In this document: one piece after another, positions 50,748-59,883 of the stretch
Position numbering within the stretch: position 1 is the stretch's first letter
How the letters are laid out: every line of letters starts with the position of its first letter
NCBI GenBank assembly: GCA_029240815.1
Contig: JARDZO010000001.1
Location: forward strand, 13,404-77,403
DNA: 64,000 nt
Direction: 5' to 3'
Source of the DNA: Brevibacillus sp.
GTDB taxonomy: Bacteria > Bacillota > Bacilli > Brevibacillales > Brevibacillaceae
Notes under the pieces: model-generated
What the model was told of the DNA's origin: nothing
What the model saw: the letters and a program-made list of their open reading frames with translations, nothing else
Databases searched by the model: none
Translations under genes and position numbers: made by a program

Positions 50748-53279
50748 CTAGGAACGTGGGCGCGTCCGGTTCGTAGGAATGGCCTGTAGTGGATCCTCCG
50801 GCCAGTAATGCTTGGGATAGCGTCCTTTCAAATCTTTCTTCACTTCAAAATACGCATTCTGCCAAAAGCTGGCTAAATCCCTCGTGACCTGGACCGGCCG
50901 ATGTGCAGGCGACATCAGGTGTAACGTCAGCGGGATGCGTCCACGCCCGATTCTCGGCGTCTCCTTCCAGCCAAACAGCTCTTGTAATCGTACCGCCAGA
51001 ATCGGTGACTCAGGTTGGCTATAGTCGATCGGTACACGAGAGCCGCTGGGAACAAGCATATGGGTCGGAGCGTGTTCATCCAGCTCCCTCTTCTGGTTCC
51101 AGTTCAGCATGCTCTCCAGGATAGAGGTAAGGGAAAGCTTTGATAAGTCCTCCCGACTTTTGCAACCATGGGCATGAGGTCCCAGCCACTCTCCCAGCGT
51201 CTCGATCAGCGTATCATCTGATACATCTGGCCAAGCGTCATCCAGTCTGTGCATAAAGAGTAAGCGTTCCTGTAGCTGACGGGCATGGCGGTTCCACGGC
51301 AACAGCCCTAGACCTTCTGAGGCAATCCCAGCAAGCAATGCAGCCGTGACGACCTCTTGATTCGCTTGGGCGACAGACGTTTCCAGCAAGATCAATGCGC
51401 CGAGCCTGGTTCGTTTGCGGGAGCGCACCGATTGGGATGCTTTCTCCCACCATACAGCAGTTTCTTCCTCCATCTGCTCTGCGCAGACACCTTCCAGCTC
51501 TGTCTCCTTGATACTCGCTGCCAACATGATACGGCTGTCTGATCCTTGGTCGTCCAGCTGTGCCGCAACGATATACGGTGCGTACGCTAGCGGCTGATCT
51601 GACGCAAATGCGGCTCCACGCCCATTGCGGAGCAAATACTTCCCGCTTTCTCTACGCTGTCCGATTCGATCCGGATAGGCCTCAGCCAGCAAGGAACCCA
51701 TCGCGTCGAGTGAGACGCTTTGCTTTGCTCCCTCTTTTTGCGGGCTGCTATCCCAAGCCTGTTTGAGTAAAGTAGCCTCCTGCCATATCCTCCGGCACGC
51801 CCCTTCGTCTACTTCGACGCAGTCCGCATGCTCCGGCAGAGCCGTCCCACCTCTGGTTGCGACAGATCGAAGAGTCTCCATTCGCAGCCGCAGATCTACG
51901 TCTTGAGCGGCCTTTCTTCCCCGCAAAATGTCCCTTTCCCCCAGTAGGGCTGCCAGCTCACATGCCATGCCTGTGAGTCCCCGTTCCTTTGCTTTTCGGA
52001 TCATATGCCCCACTCTCGGGTGCAAGCCCATTTCAGCAAGCCGTCGCCCATGCGAAGTTATACGCTTGCCAGGATCCAATGCACCAAGTTGAGCCAATAG
52101 CTCATAGGCATGCTCCAGTGCTGCTTTTGGCGGTTCGTCCAGCCATGACAGCTCAGCAGGATCATTCACTCCCCACACTGCTAATTCGAGGGCGAGCGGC
52201 GCCAAATCCGCTTCCTTGATTTCCGGTGCCGTGTGAGCAGTCAGGACACGATCCTCCTGCAGCGTCCACATCCGATAGCAGACACCTGGCGCAAGCCGTC
52301 CTGCCCTGCCTCGACGTTGATCCGCGGACGCCTTCGATACTTGTATCGTTTCCAGTCGCGTCATCCCAGTTCGGGGAGAAAAACGCGGGACCCGCATCAA
52401 GCCGCTATCGATGACAATTCGTACCCCTTCTACCGTCAGGCTTGTCTCGGCAATCGATGTAGCCAAGACGATCTTGCGAAATCCCGACGTTCCTGGCTGA
52501 ATCGCTGCGTCCTGCTCTTCTTGAGGGAGTGCACCATAGAGAGGCGCTAGGACAGTGGTAGAGGGCAAACCACTCTCCCGAAGCAAGTTCTCTACGCGGC
52601 GAATTTCACCCGCACCGGGGAGAAAAACCAGCATATCTCCAGCTTCCTCGGACAACGCCTGCTGGATCAACAGCATGATGTTCGTCTCCAGACGTCCCTC
52701 CATCGGCCGTGTGAGGTAACGCGTTTCTACGGGAAACACTCTGCCTTCGCTCACGATCACCGGCGCGTTCCCCATCATCGCAGCTACTGAAGACGCATCC
52801 AGAGTCGCCGACATCACGACGAGGCGCAGGTCTTCTCGAAACAGGCCCTGTGTCTGCAAGCTGAGGGCCAGCCCGAGATCCGCATGCAAGCTTCGCTCAT
52901 GAAATTCATCGAATAGGATGAGGCCTACATCTTCTAGCCCAGGGTCGGCCTGGAGCATACGGGTCAGCACTCCTTCTGTGATGACCTCGATTCGGGTATT
53001 CGGCCCTACCTTCGCATCCATTTTGACGCGATACCCAACTGTCTGCCCGACCTGCTCTCCCAACGCAGCAGCCATATACCGTGCAGATGACCTCGCAGCG
53101 AGACGGCGCGGCTCCAGCATTAAAATACGACGGCCCGCAAGCCAAGGCTCATCCCGCAGTGCCAATGGAACCCGCGTCGTCTTTCCCGCCCCTGGAGCAG
53201 CTACGAGAACAGCCCTCGTTTGCGTTCTCAGTTTTTCAATCAATTCAGGCAAGATTTCATCTATAGGCAGTGTTATCAT
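50748..53279 (-). CDS. hrpB: ATP-dependent helicase HrpB
   Basis: An 843-residue DEAH-box protein, the usual length. Motif I is VLVAAPGAGKTTRVPLALRD, motif II is LILFDEFHERSLHADLGLAL, motif III SATLD. Motifs V and VI are ATSIAETSLTVEGVRIVIDS and QRRGRAGRLAPGVCYRMWT. The HA2 and HrpB-specific C-terminal domains follow, ending with the family motif about SFWQNAYFEVKKDLKGRYPK and HYWPEDPL. The cellular role of HrpB is poorly defined. Single gene. Confidence 0.94.
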   Translation of the reverse strand: MITLPIDEILPELIEKLRTQTRAVLVAAPGAGKTTRVPLALRDEPWLAGRRILMLEPRRLAARSSARYMAAALGEQVGQTVGYRVKMDAKVGPNTRIEVITEGVLTRMLQADPGLEDVGLILFDEFHERSLHADLGLALSLQTQGLFREDLRLVVMSATLDASSVAAMMGNAPVIVSEGRVFPVETRYLTRPMEGRLETNIMLLIQQALSEEAGDMLVFLPGAGEIRRVENLLRESGLPSTTVLAPLYGALPQEEQDAAIQPGTSGFRKIVLATSIAETSLTVEGVRIVIDSGLMRVPRFSPRTGMTRLETIQVSKASADQRRGRAGRLAPGVCYRMWTLQEDRVLTAHTAPEIKEADLAPLALELAVWGVNDPAELSWLDEPPKAALEHAYELLAQLGALDPGKRITSHGRRLAEMGLHPRVGHMIRKAKERGLTGMACELAALLGERDILRGRKAAQDVDLRLRMETLRSVATRGGTALPEHADCVEVDEGACRRIWQEATLLKQAWDSSPQKEGAKQSVSLDAMGSLLAEAYPDRIGQRRESGKYLLRNGRGAAFASDQPLAYAPYIVAAQLDDQGSDSRIMLAASIKETELEGVCAEQMEEETAVWWEKASQSVRSRKRTRLGALILLETSVAQANQEVVTAALLAGIASEGLGLLPWNRHARQLQERLLFMHRLDDAWPDVSDDTLIETLGEWLGPHAHGCKSREDLSKLSLTSILESMLNWNQKRELDEHAPTHMLVPSGSRVPIDYSQPESPILAVRLQELFGWKETPRIGRGRIPLTLHLMSPAHRPVQVTRDLASFWQNAYFEVKKDLKGRYPKHYWPEDPLQAIPTNRTRPRS

Positions 53280-53441
53280 TCTTTCACCTCTTGCAAAGCA
53301 TCGTCATTCTTTCATCTTACACAGGTTCGATGGCTGCAAAAAGACTCTTTAAAATGACAGAATAATCAATTAATCGTATAATAAGCAGGTGAGCTTACTT
53401 TTCCACTGGTAGAGAGGATTTTATAGCAGGAGGGGTTGCAC

Positions 53442-54257
53442 ATGATTCACATCTACAATCATGAAGATGCCGTATGTGTGGAAGGGATTGTGAAAAGACG
53501 AGGACGCGATTCATCCATCTATATATTCCTTACGGACGGAATGCTGATCGATACGGGGCCGAAAATCATTGAAGAGTCGCTGATTCCGTACTACCAATCC
53601 TCATCCTTCGAGTCTGTCGTCCTCACCCACAGTCATGAAGATCATGTGGGAACGGCTACGTGGATCGAGAACAACCTACACGTCCCTATCTATATTCATG
53701 ATAAGGGAGTGGCCTTTTGTTCCGAACAAGCCGATTACCCACAGTACCGCCAGGACACGTGGGGCATCCGTGAACCGTTTCGCGCGCATCCATTAGGGAA
53801 GTCGTTCCACTCGCGTACTCTGGATTGGAAAGTGCTCGAAACACCGGGCCATGCCCATGACCATATCGCCTTGATCCATGAAAAGACAGGCCGCTTGTTC
53901 GCTGGAGATCTCTTTTTGGGCATTAAAACAAAAGTCATCCTGCGGGAAGAGTCCATTCCGACGCTGATAAACTCCATTCGTCTGGTGCTGTCCCATGATT
54001 TTCAAGCCATGTATTGTGCCCATGCAGGCTATATTGCAAATGGCAAAACTATGCTGCAAAAAAAGCTGGACCATCTGGAGAACATCACCGGAGAAATTCT
54101 TCTCCTCCATGGCAGAGGAATGTCAGCTGACGAGATCAACCGTACTCTCTTTCCTATGAATCTGCCGATCGTAGAAGCATCCGAAGGCGAATTTGACTCG
54201 ATACATATCATCACGTCGGTACTAGCTGGCTATAAGCATCACGAGAGCATCTGCTAG
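53442..54257 (+). CDS. MBL-fold metallohydrolase
   Basis: A 271-residue metallo-beta-lactamase-fold hydrolase with VVLTHSHEDHVGTATWIENN (HxHxDH), LETPGHAHDHIALIHEKTGR and LFAGDLFLG as metal ligands, and a last histidine in MYCAHAGYI. Substrate unknown; thioester hydrolases and lactonases share this layout. The C-terminal helix region (about 205-265) has a DUF-like cap. ATG 53442 with AGGAGG eight bases upstream. Confidence 0.85.
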   Translation: MIHIYNHEDAVCVEGIVKRRGRDSSIYIFLTDGMLIDTGPKIIEESLIPYYQSSSFESVVLTHSHEDHVGTATWIENNLHVPIYIHDKGVAFCSEQADYPQYRQDTWGIREPFRAHPLGKSFHSRTLDWKVLETPGHAHDHIALIHEKTGRLFAGDLFLGIKTKVILREESIPTLINSIRLVLSHDFQAMYCAHAGYIANGKTMLQKKLDHLENITGEILLLHGRGMSADEINRTLFPMNLPIVEASEGEFDSIHIITSVLAGYKHHESIC

Positions 54258-54280
54258 CGAACTACATTCTTTCCAATAGA

Positions 54281-54318
54281 AAAAACGCGGCACCGAATGA
54301 AATGGCCGCGTTTTTTTG
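54281..54318. terminator. Bidirectional terminator between MBL and DinB-like genes
   Basis: ACGCGGC pairs with GCCGCGT; A and T runs on the two sides. Confidence 0.88.
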
Positions 54319-54321
54319 CTG

Positions 54322-54759
54322 CTAGAACATTTGTCCCAGATGATGCTCCAGATGATCCACGTAATCGGTCATGAGCCACTCCAGGGTAACGGTCGTACCG
54401 TCTGGCACCTCGCATAGATGTTGACCTTTATCAGGTGGCATCGTCTTCATTACGTGCAACACCGATTGGTTCAAGCCGATCCATAGCTGTACGATTTCTT
54501 CTGCTGGCCTTTCCTGGTACGCCTGGAGACTTACCCACTCGTTCTGCCTGTAAGGAATGATGGCATAAGGCTGTTCCGTCTGAGCGCGAATGAAACGCCC
54601 TAGATTATTGATCGCTGAATCACACAGATGGCCTAAAATTTCTAGGGGAGACCATTTTTCTGGAGCTGGACTTTTTGTCGTCTGCTCTGCTGGAATCGCA
54701 CGAAAAGTCTGTGGAACCTCCTGAAGATGTTTCTGCAACCGAGCGATGGTGTTTTCCAT
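54322..54759 (-). CDS. DinB-superfamily protein
   Basis: A 145-residue four-helix protein of the DinB/YfiT fold. Metal-ligand histidines are likely in WSPLEILGHLCDSAINNLGR and in the C-terminal MTDYVDHLEHHLGQMF. Members include thiol transferases and many of unknown role. The ATG at 54759 is followed by a good amphipathic helix; GGAGG precedes it. Single gene. Confidence 0.85.
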   Translation of the reverse strand: MENTIARLQKHLQEVPQTFRAIPAEQTTKSPAPEKWSPLEILGHLCDSAINNLGRFIRAQTEQPYAIIPYRQNEWVSLQAYQERPAEEIVQLWIGLNQSVLHVMKTMPPDKGQHLCEVPDGTTVTLEWLMTDYVDHLEHHLGQMF

Positions 54760-54935
54760 CGAATCACCTCCTGATATTGCTGTTTACAGTATCAGGGAAT
54801 GCCAGAATCGTCCAATCAAATGATTCGATGGGGGGCATCACTTCCGTCAATGGGTTCTCCTATTCCGCTTAATACGCAGGGCGAACATTTTCAATAGACC
54901 TAAGGGAGTATCATGAGGTTTTGCCTCCCCTGCCC

Positions 54936-55643
54936 TCACTCTTTATCAATTGGATTTGACATTTGATCTTCGTACCTGTCGAAATAGACATGACCATTTG
55001 AACTCTTCACGGCATAATTTACTTCTGCCACAGTCAACCCTTTCTTTTGCACCTGACTCATCAGCCATTCGATCGTCAGGCTGTTTTGTTGCAGGTTATC
55101 TTGAATAATCTTTCCATCCATAATCAGCTCGACCGGAAACCATTGCCTGTCCGATTTCAGTTTCAAGTCCTTTCGGGTTACAGGCAAATATTCGGGCTTT
55201 CGAAGAACAGAGATCTCCCCGTTCAGCTCCAGGACGGCAAATTGGACTTCTTCGATGTTGTAGATGTTTCTTTCCCGCAGCTCCTGATTCAGTGTATCCA
55301 GAGAGAATTTCAATTTCCGCATGTTTCCCTCTAATATTTTTCCATTTTGGATAATCATGGTCGGCTGTCCGGAAAACCACTTTCTCAACGTCCGATTTTT
55401 CAGCGATAAGATCATCAGAAAATAGGCGACGCCACTGAATGTGAGAATCACAGTGATCATATGCCACATTTTCATTTGAACGTTAAACGCAAGGTTCGCA
55501 GTCAGCGCGCCAAGTGTAATGGCCGCTACAAAATCGTGGTAGGTCATTTGCGCAATCGTCTGCTTCCCCAGCAACCGGGTAATCACCATAATGATTGCAA
55601 AAGCCAAAGTCGCCCTGCCAACCAGTTCGAGAATATGCTCCAT
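54936..55643 (-). CDS. DUF421 membrane protein (YetF-like)
   Basis: A 235-residue membrane protein. Three N-terminal helices (about 5-90, with RLLGKQTIAQMTYHDFVAAI and TLGALTANLAFN) precede two cytoplasmic YetF domains, the first around QPTMIIQNGKILEGNMRKLK. This is typical for YetF/YrbG. B. subtilis relatives are linked to sporulation or germination in some reports; function is unsettled. ATG 55643 matches the family N-terminus, though its ribosome site is close (AGGTGG three bases upstream). Confidence 0.85.
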   Translation of the reverse strand: MEHILELVGRATLAFAIIMVITRLLGKQTIAQMTYHDFVAAITLGALTANLAFNVQMKMWHMITVILTFSGVAYFLMILSLKNRTLRKWFSGQPTMIIQNGKILEGNMRKLKFSLDTLNQELRERNIYNIEEVQFAVLELNGEISVLRKPEYLPVTRKDLKLKSDRQWFPVELIMDGKIIQDNLQQNSLTIEWLMSQVQKKGLTVAEVNYAVKSSNGHVYFDRYEDQMSNPIDKE

Positions 55644-55755
55644 GCTCCACCTACCGACAGATATTTTCCCTTTCCTTAGAATTCTATCCAGGATTCTGCT
55701 GCAGCAACCAATTGGGTAAGCGCTCACGCTTCGCTCTGCGATCTACGAACCGCAA

Positions 55756-55797
55756 TCAAAAAAAGACCATCCAGACGATTCACGTCTTTGGATGGCC
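55756..55797 (-). terminator. Terminator of the SPFH gene
   Basis: CCATCC with GGATGG, and AGACG with CGTCT inside, followed by seven T on the minus strand. Confidence 0.88.
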
Positions 55798-55816
55798 CCT
55801 TCCTTCACTCGATTAT

Positions 55817-56647
55817 TTATTTGTTGTCTACACTAATAAACGGAGTCGCTCCCCCGGTTACATTCGGCAGTTTGCCATCCCATTTGCGGATCGCTTCCAG
55901 CTGAGCCTCGATTTGTCTGAGCTGGATCAGTTCAGGCGTTACTTCTTGCTTTTGCAATCGCAGCGCCTCTGCCTGCGCTTGCGCTTTTGTAATTTCCTGT
56001 TCCTTCTCGATCTTGATCCGCTCCAAGTCCAGCTTGGATTTGAGTGCTTGCTGCTCAGCTACCTGCTTGGATTCAATAGCGCGATTGAACTCGTCGCTAA
56101 ACGTAAACTCGCGGATGTTGATTTCATCCAGAATGATGTTATAGGTAGACAATTTTTGCTTTAACACGTCTTTTACCTTGTTGCTGACCTCGGAGCGTTT
56201 GGAAATAAGCTCCTCAGCTGTATATTGCGCCGTAACAGCCTTCAGTGCCTCGGCGATGGCTGGGTCTACGATGCGACTAGCGTATTCGAGACCGACCTGC
56301 TGGTACAGCTTGTTGACGTTTTCAGCATCCAAATGGTGGTTGACGGCAATGGTCGTCGAGACAGTCTGTAGATCACGCGAAGCAGAGGTCTGACTCATTT
56401 CTGACTTTAGGACCCGCACTTCCATGGGAATAATCGTTTGAATAAACGGAACCTTGAAATGAAGCCCTTCCTGCAATACCTTTGACTGAACTGCTCCCAG
56501 CTGCAAGACTACCCCGCTATGACCTGCTGAAATGATCGTAAAGGATTGAGTTCCGAGTAACACCACGACGAGAATCACCAGGATGACTGCAATCAGCCGT
56601 CCGCCGACTTTAAAGGGACTCATTTTCACCACGTTATCGTCTGCCAT
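55817..56647 (-). CDS. SPFH/prohibitin-family membrane protein
   Basis: A 276-residue protein with one N-terminal helix (LIAVILVILVVVLLGTQSFT). The prohibitin homology domain (about 40-200) follows, with HSGVVLQLGAVQSKVLQEGL, GLEYASRIVDPAIAEALKAV and ILDEINIREFTFSDEFNRAI. A coiled coil rich in Glu/Ala/Gln (about 195-250) comes next. Such proteins form ring-like scaffolds in the membrane and regulate proteolysis. Partners are unknown. GGGGGAGG precedes the ATG. Confidence 0.9.
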   Translation of the reverse strand: MADDNVVKMSPFKVGGRLIAVILVILVVVLLGTQSFTIISAGHSGVVLQLGAVQSKVLQEGLHFKVPFIQTIIPMEVRVLKSEMSQTSASRDLQTVSTTIAVNHHLDAENVNKLYQQVGLEYASRIVDPAIAEALKAVTAQYTAEELISKRSEVSNKVKDVLKQKLSTYNIILDEINIREFTFSDEFNRAIESKQVAEQQALKSKLDLERIKIEKEQEITKAQAQAEALRLQKQEVTPELIQLRQIEAQLEAIRKWDGKLPNVTGGATPFISVDNK

Positions 56648-56775
56648 GTTCCGCCTCCCCCTTATTTTTTTATGTCTCTCTATGCATACGGGTCGGGGGG
56701 TGATAAGTTTCGCTTTCTTTTGCCTTACATGACACTGTTACCGCGGACTCCAACCCTGCTTTTTGCTCCGGACAT

Positions 56776-56812
56776 GAAAAAAGATGACTCCTGGTTCATT
56801 CCAGTAGTCATC
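56776..56812 (-). terminator. Terminator of the MBL gene at 56.8 kb
   Basis: GATGACT pairs with AGTCATC and CTGG with CCAG; six T follow on the minus strand. Confidence 0.87.
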
Positions 56813-56830
56813 GATTGGCTATCCACCCTG

Positions 56831-57775
56831 TTATCTGCGATACCGAAACGAATGTCCTTCATCGCTTACATGAAGATCGCCATTTGCCACGAGATATTTC
56901 ACATAGGCATTTGTCTCTCCTAGATCAATCCATTGTTGGAACACACTTCGTTCCGATGGGAATAAAGCTTGAGATAGTTCATAAGCACTTCTCCCCTGCG
57001 CGGCATAAGAAAGGACAGAATCAAGTCGTCCCTCAAAATGGCGTATCAGTTCTGTGATCCGTTCCTGTGCATCAAAAAATACAGGTCCATGTCCGGGAAG
57101 CACAGCAGCAATCTCCAAAGCCTGCATGCTCTTCAGCGTATCCAAGTAGGTTTTTAAAGGATTTGGGTCTCCGTAGCCGTGGTACGAAATATAGGGGAGA
57201 GTTTCCCTCGTGAAGTGATCGCCAGAGATGAGCAGTTTGGTTTCTTTCTGATAAAAACAAATATGCCCTCGCGTATGACCCGGCATATGAATCGCTTCAA
57301 ACTCAAGCTCGCCAATCTGATAACGATCCCCGTCTTCTATTGTCTGTAATTCGGCGGGAAACGGAGAAATGGGTGTTACAAACGCCGTAGCATTCTCTTG
57401 CAATTGCAGGACCAGCTCTTCTGGCAAGCCCGTGGAACGATAGAACGGACGAAACTCCTCGCGAGTCCAGGCATAATGGGCTAGCTCCCGCTCTTGATCG
57501 CTTAGGTGAACAGGTGCACCTGTCCATTCCTGCATGACACCAGCAAAACCAAAATGATCCGCATGATGATGAGTCAATAAAATGCTCTCCACATCCTGCC
57601 GCGGGTCAATCTTGTGCTTTGCAAAGGCAGCTTCCCACGCTTTTCGTGTATCGGCAGTGTTCAACCCTGTATCGACGATGACCCATTTCCCCTCTCTTTG
57701 TCCCAAATAACAATGGACACGATCATTCCAAAAGGGTAACGGTATTGAAACTTGGTGAAGTCCATACTGCTCCAT
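56831..57775 (-). CDS. MBL-fold metallohydrolase
   Basis: A 314-residue metallo-beta-lactamase-fold protein with ILLTHHHADHFGFAGVMQEW, MPGHTRGHICFYQKETKLLI and SGDHF, and a late histidine in AAVLPGHGPVFFDA. A C-terminal helical cap (about 240-305) like that of YflN-type hydrolases follows. Substrate unknown. It begins 29 bases after the aminotransferase stop, so co-transcription is likely. Confidence 0.87.
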   Translation of the reverse strand: MEQYGLHQVSIPLPFWNDRVHCYLGQREGKWVIVDTGLNTADTRKAWEAAFAKHKIDPRQDVESILLTHHHADHFGFAGVMQEWTGAPVHLSDQERELAHYAWTREEFRPFYRSTGLPEELVLQLQENATAFVTPISPFPAELQTIEDGDRYQIGELEFEAIHMPGHTRGHICFYQKETKLLISGDHFTRETLPYISYHGYGDPNPLKTYLDTLKSMQALEIAAVLPGHGPVFFDAQERITELIRHFEGRLDSVLSYAAQGRSAYELSQALFPSERSVFQQWIDLGETNAYVKYLVANGDLHVSDEGHSFRYRR

Positions 57776-57804
57776 ATCATCTTCCTTCCTGCCAGTAAGA
57801 GCCG

Positions 57805-58995
57805 TTATTTCAGCGCTTGTGCGAAAGCTGCCGTCAAGCGTTCCATCCCAATCTTTATTTTTTCCGGACTGGAATGGGTAAAGTTCAGACGAAGCGTGTT
57901 TTGCTGTGGATTTTCGACGTAGAACGGAGCTCCCGGTATGTAAGCAACACCATGCTCCAGTATTTTGGCGAGCAACTCAGTTGCATGAATACTCTCGTGC
58001 ACTTTTACCCACATAAACATTCCGCCTTTTGGCTCGTTCCAGGAAACCAAATCTCCATCTAACGCTTTCAGGTAATCCTGCATGATCATCATATGCTGAT
58101 AGTAATTTTTGCTGAGCATTCGAATGTGGGCATCCAAGTCCATCTCCGACATCAAGTAATAGAGGGCTTGCTGATTCAGCGGACTGGACATCAGATCGGC
58201 TGCTTCTTTGATTTGAGACATATAAGCAAGTACAGGACCTGGCCCCGTCACCCAACCGATTCGCAAAGAAGGAACGACTGTCTTGGAAAAGGAGCCTGTG
58301 TAAACGACTTGTGTCTTCTGCTCATCCATAGCGGCGATTGGCGTATAGGTCTCTTCTTCATGGAATTGAATATCTCCGTACGGGTCATCTTCCAATATGA
58401 GCGTATTGTACTTGTAAGCCATCGCAAGCAAAGCCCGACGACGTTCTTCACTCCACACTTTACCCTCTGGATTGGAAAAGGTAGGAACCACATAAATGAA
58501 TTTTGGTTGGTGCTGTTTTAGTTTTTGCTCCAGATCTTCCGGGTCCATCCCTTCTTTGTCGCCATGAACCCCAACAATTTTCGCTTCATACGATTCGAAG
58601 GATTGTACAGCAGCCAGAAATGTCGGGTTTTCTGTAAGAACAACATCTCCGGGGGAAAGCATGATCCGACTAAACAAGTCAATGGCTTGTTGCGACCCCG
58701 TCGTCAGTAAAATTTCTTCTGGTTTTGCAAAAATACCCTTGGACTTCACCCGTTCACTAATCACTTCCCGCAGCGGCATGAATCCCGGAGTCATGCCGTA
58801 TTGCAACCCTCCATTTCCCGATTCGAAAACCCTCTCAAACGCTCGTTTGATCTCGGCATGGGGAAAGTAATTTTCAAACGGATTCCCGCCAGCAAATGAA
58901 ATCACATCGCTTCCCTTTTTCTGGATCATACCGGCAATCTCACGAATCGCGGACGTTTTAAACATTTTTGTGCGGTCAGCAAAGCGATAGCTCAT
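57805..58995 (-). CDS. PLP-dependent aminotransferase (class I, 2-aminoadipate type)
   Basis: A 396-residue aminotransferase. The PLP lysine is in VVYTGSFSKTVVPSLRIGWV. The Asp binding the pyridine nitrogen lies in LILEDDPYGDIQF, and the C-terminal arginine is in NTLRLNFTHSSP. It resembles LysN/ARO8-type enzymes that act on 2-aminoadipate, branched-chain or aromatic amino acids. ATG 58995 has AGGAG eight bases upstream; the longer open frame is not conserved. Its promoter carries two TetR-type operators, shared with the divergent regulator. Confidence 0.9.
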   Translation of the reverse strand: MSYRFADRTKMFKTSAIREIAGMIQKKGSDVISFAGGNPFENYFPHAEIKRAFERVFESGNGGLQYGMTPGFMPLREVISERVKSKGIFAKPEEILLTTGSQQAIDLFSRIMLSPGDVVLTENPTFLAAVQSFESYEAKIVGVHGDKEGMDPEDLEQKLKQHQPKFIYVVPTFSNPEGKVWSEERRRALLAMAYKYNTLILEDDPYGDIQFHEEETYTPIAAMDEQKTQVVYTGSFSKTVVPSLRIGWVTGPGPVLAYMSQIKEAADLMSSPLNQQALYYLMSEMDLDAHIRMLSKNYYQHMMIMQDYLKALDGDLVSWNEPKGGMFMWVKVHESIHATELLAKILEHGVAYIPGAPFYVENPQQNTLRLNFTHSSPEKIKIGMERLTAAFAQALK

Positions 58996-59058
58996 AAACC
59001 AGTCTCCTGTCTTTTTATAATAATCTGAATGTTGTACCCATTTTTCAAAAAACAAATA

Positions 59059-59122
59059 TGACGCGATGTCATTAATATAAAATAAATGTGACATTACGTC
59101 AATTAAAAAACTCTTGTATAAT
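59059..59122. promoter_or_regulatory. Divergent promoters with two TGAC-N5-GTCA operators
   Basis: TGACGCGATGTCA (59059-59071) and TGACATTACGTCA (59089-59101) lie 30 bp apart. Minus strand: TTGACG (59097-59102) with TATATT (59074-59079), spacer 17, for the aminotransferase; the second operator covers this -35. Plus strand: TATAAT (59117-59122), with the weak TTACGT (59094-59099) inside the same operator, for the TetR gene. Confidence 0.8.
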
Positions 59123-59157
59123 TGCATGAGGAGAATGTACGGAAAAGGGGACAGAAC

Positions 59158-59778
59158 GTGAGCAAAACAACGGATCATATAGATGGCAGGAATTTACGTT
59201 CCATCAATACACGGAAAAGATTACTGGCAGCCGGTCATGATATATTCGTAGAATACGGGTTTCAAAAAGCAACCATTACGCAAATTATTAAAAGAGCAAA
59301 GACGGGGTATGGCACAGCTTATGTTCATTTCACTGGCAAGGACGAACTTTTGATCGTGCTGATGGAAGACGTGATGAAACGCTTTTATGAGATTGCGGAA
59401 ATGCGCTTTGAACCTGACTCCAAAGAAGAGGCCATTGCCATGATTACGACTCAGGCAAGTTCCTTTCTGGAAAACGCCATCGAACAACAAGCGATCTTGA
59501 AAGTTTTTGCAGAAGCCATTCGTTTTTCCGACATTGCTCATCAAAAATGGAATGAAATCAGAGAAAGATTCATTGAAAAAATCTCCAGCGACGTCGCCTA
59601 TGCCCAAGAGAAAGGGCTTGCCCGAACGGATTTAAATCACGATTTGGTAGCGCGCAACTGGTTTGCCCTCAATGAGACCCACCTGTGGGATATCGTAAAT
59701 AACAGTACTAAGCACTCTATCCAGGAAATTGTTCATAACATTACGATCCTCTATACAAGCGCTCTCTATCATTCCTGA
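59158..59778 (+). CDS. TetR-family repressor
   Basis: A 206-residue regulator. The N-terminal HTH is RKRLLAAGHDIFVEYGFQKA then TITQIIKRAKTGYGTAYVHF, with the ligand domain after residue 65. GTG 59158 has GGGG eight bases upstream; the upstream TTG extension is unlikely. The shared operator at its own promoter, at the aminotransferase promoter and at the permease promoter suggests it controls an amino acid uptake and catabolism set. The ligand is unknown, plausibly the amino acid or its keto acid. Confidence 0.9.
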   Translation: MSKTTDHIDGRNLRSINTRKRLLAAGHDIFVEYGFQKATITQIIKRAKTGYGTAYVHFTGKDELLIVLMEDVMKRFYEIAEMRFEPDSKEEAIAMITTQASSFLENAIEQQAILKVFAEAIRFSDIAHQKWNEIRERFIEKISSDVAYAQEKGLARTDLNHDLVARNWFALNETHLWDIVNNSTKHSIQEIVHNITILYTSALYHS

Positions 59779-59807
59779 TTTGCTTTCTGCTGGACTGCCG
59801 CTTTCGA

Positions 59808-59856
59808 ATAAAAGAGCTTTTCGTTCCTTCCTATCCAGAACGAAAAGCTCTTTTTG
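59808..59856. terminator. Bidirectional terminator between TetR and permease genes
   Basis: AAAGAGCTTTTCGTTC and GAACGAAAAGCTCTTT form a perfect 16-bp stem with an 11-base loop. Confidence 0.93.
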
Positions 59857-59883
59857 ATTATGGGTTTCACCTATGCAGAGGTT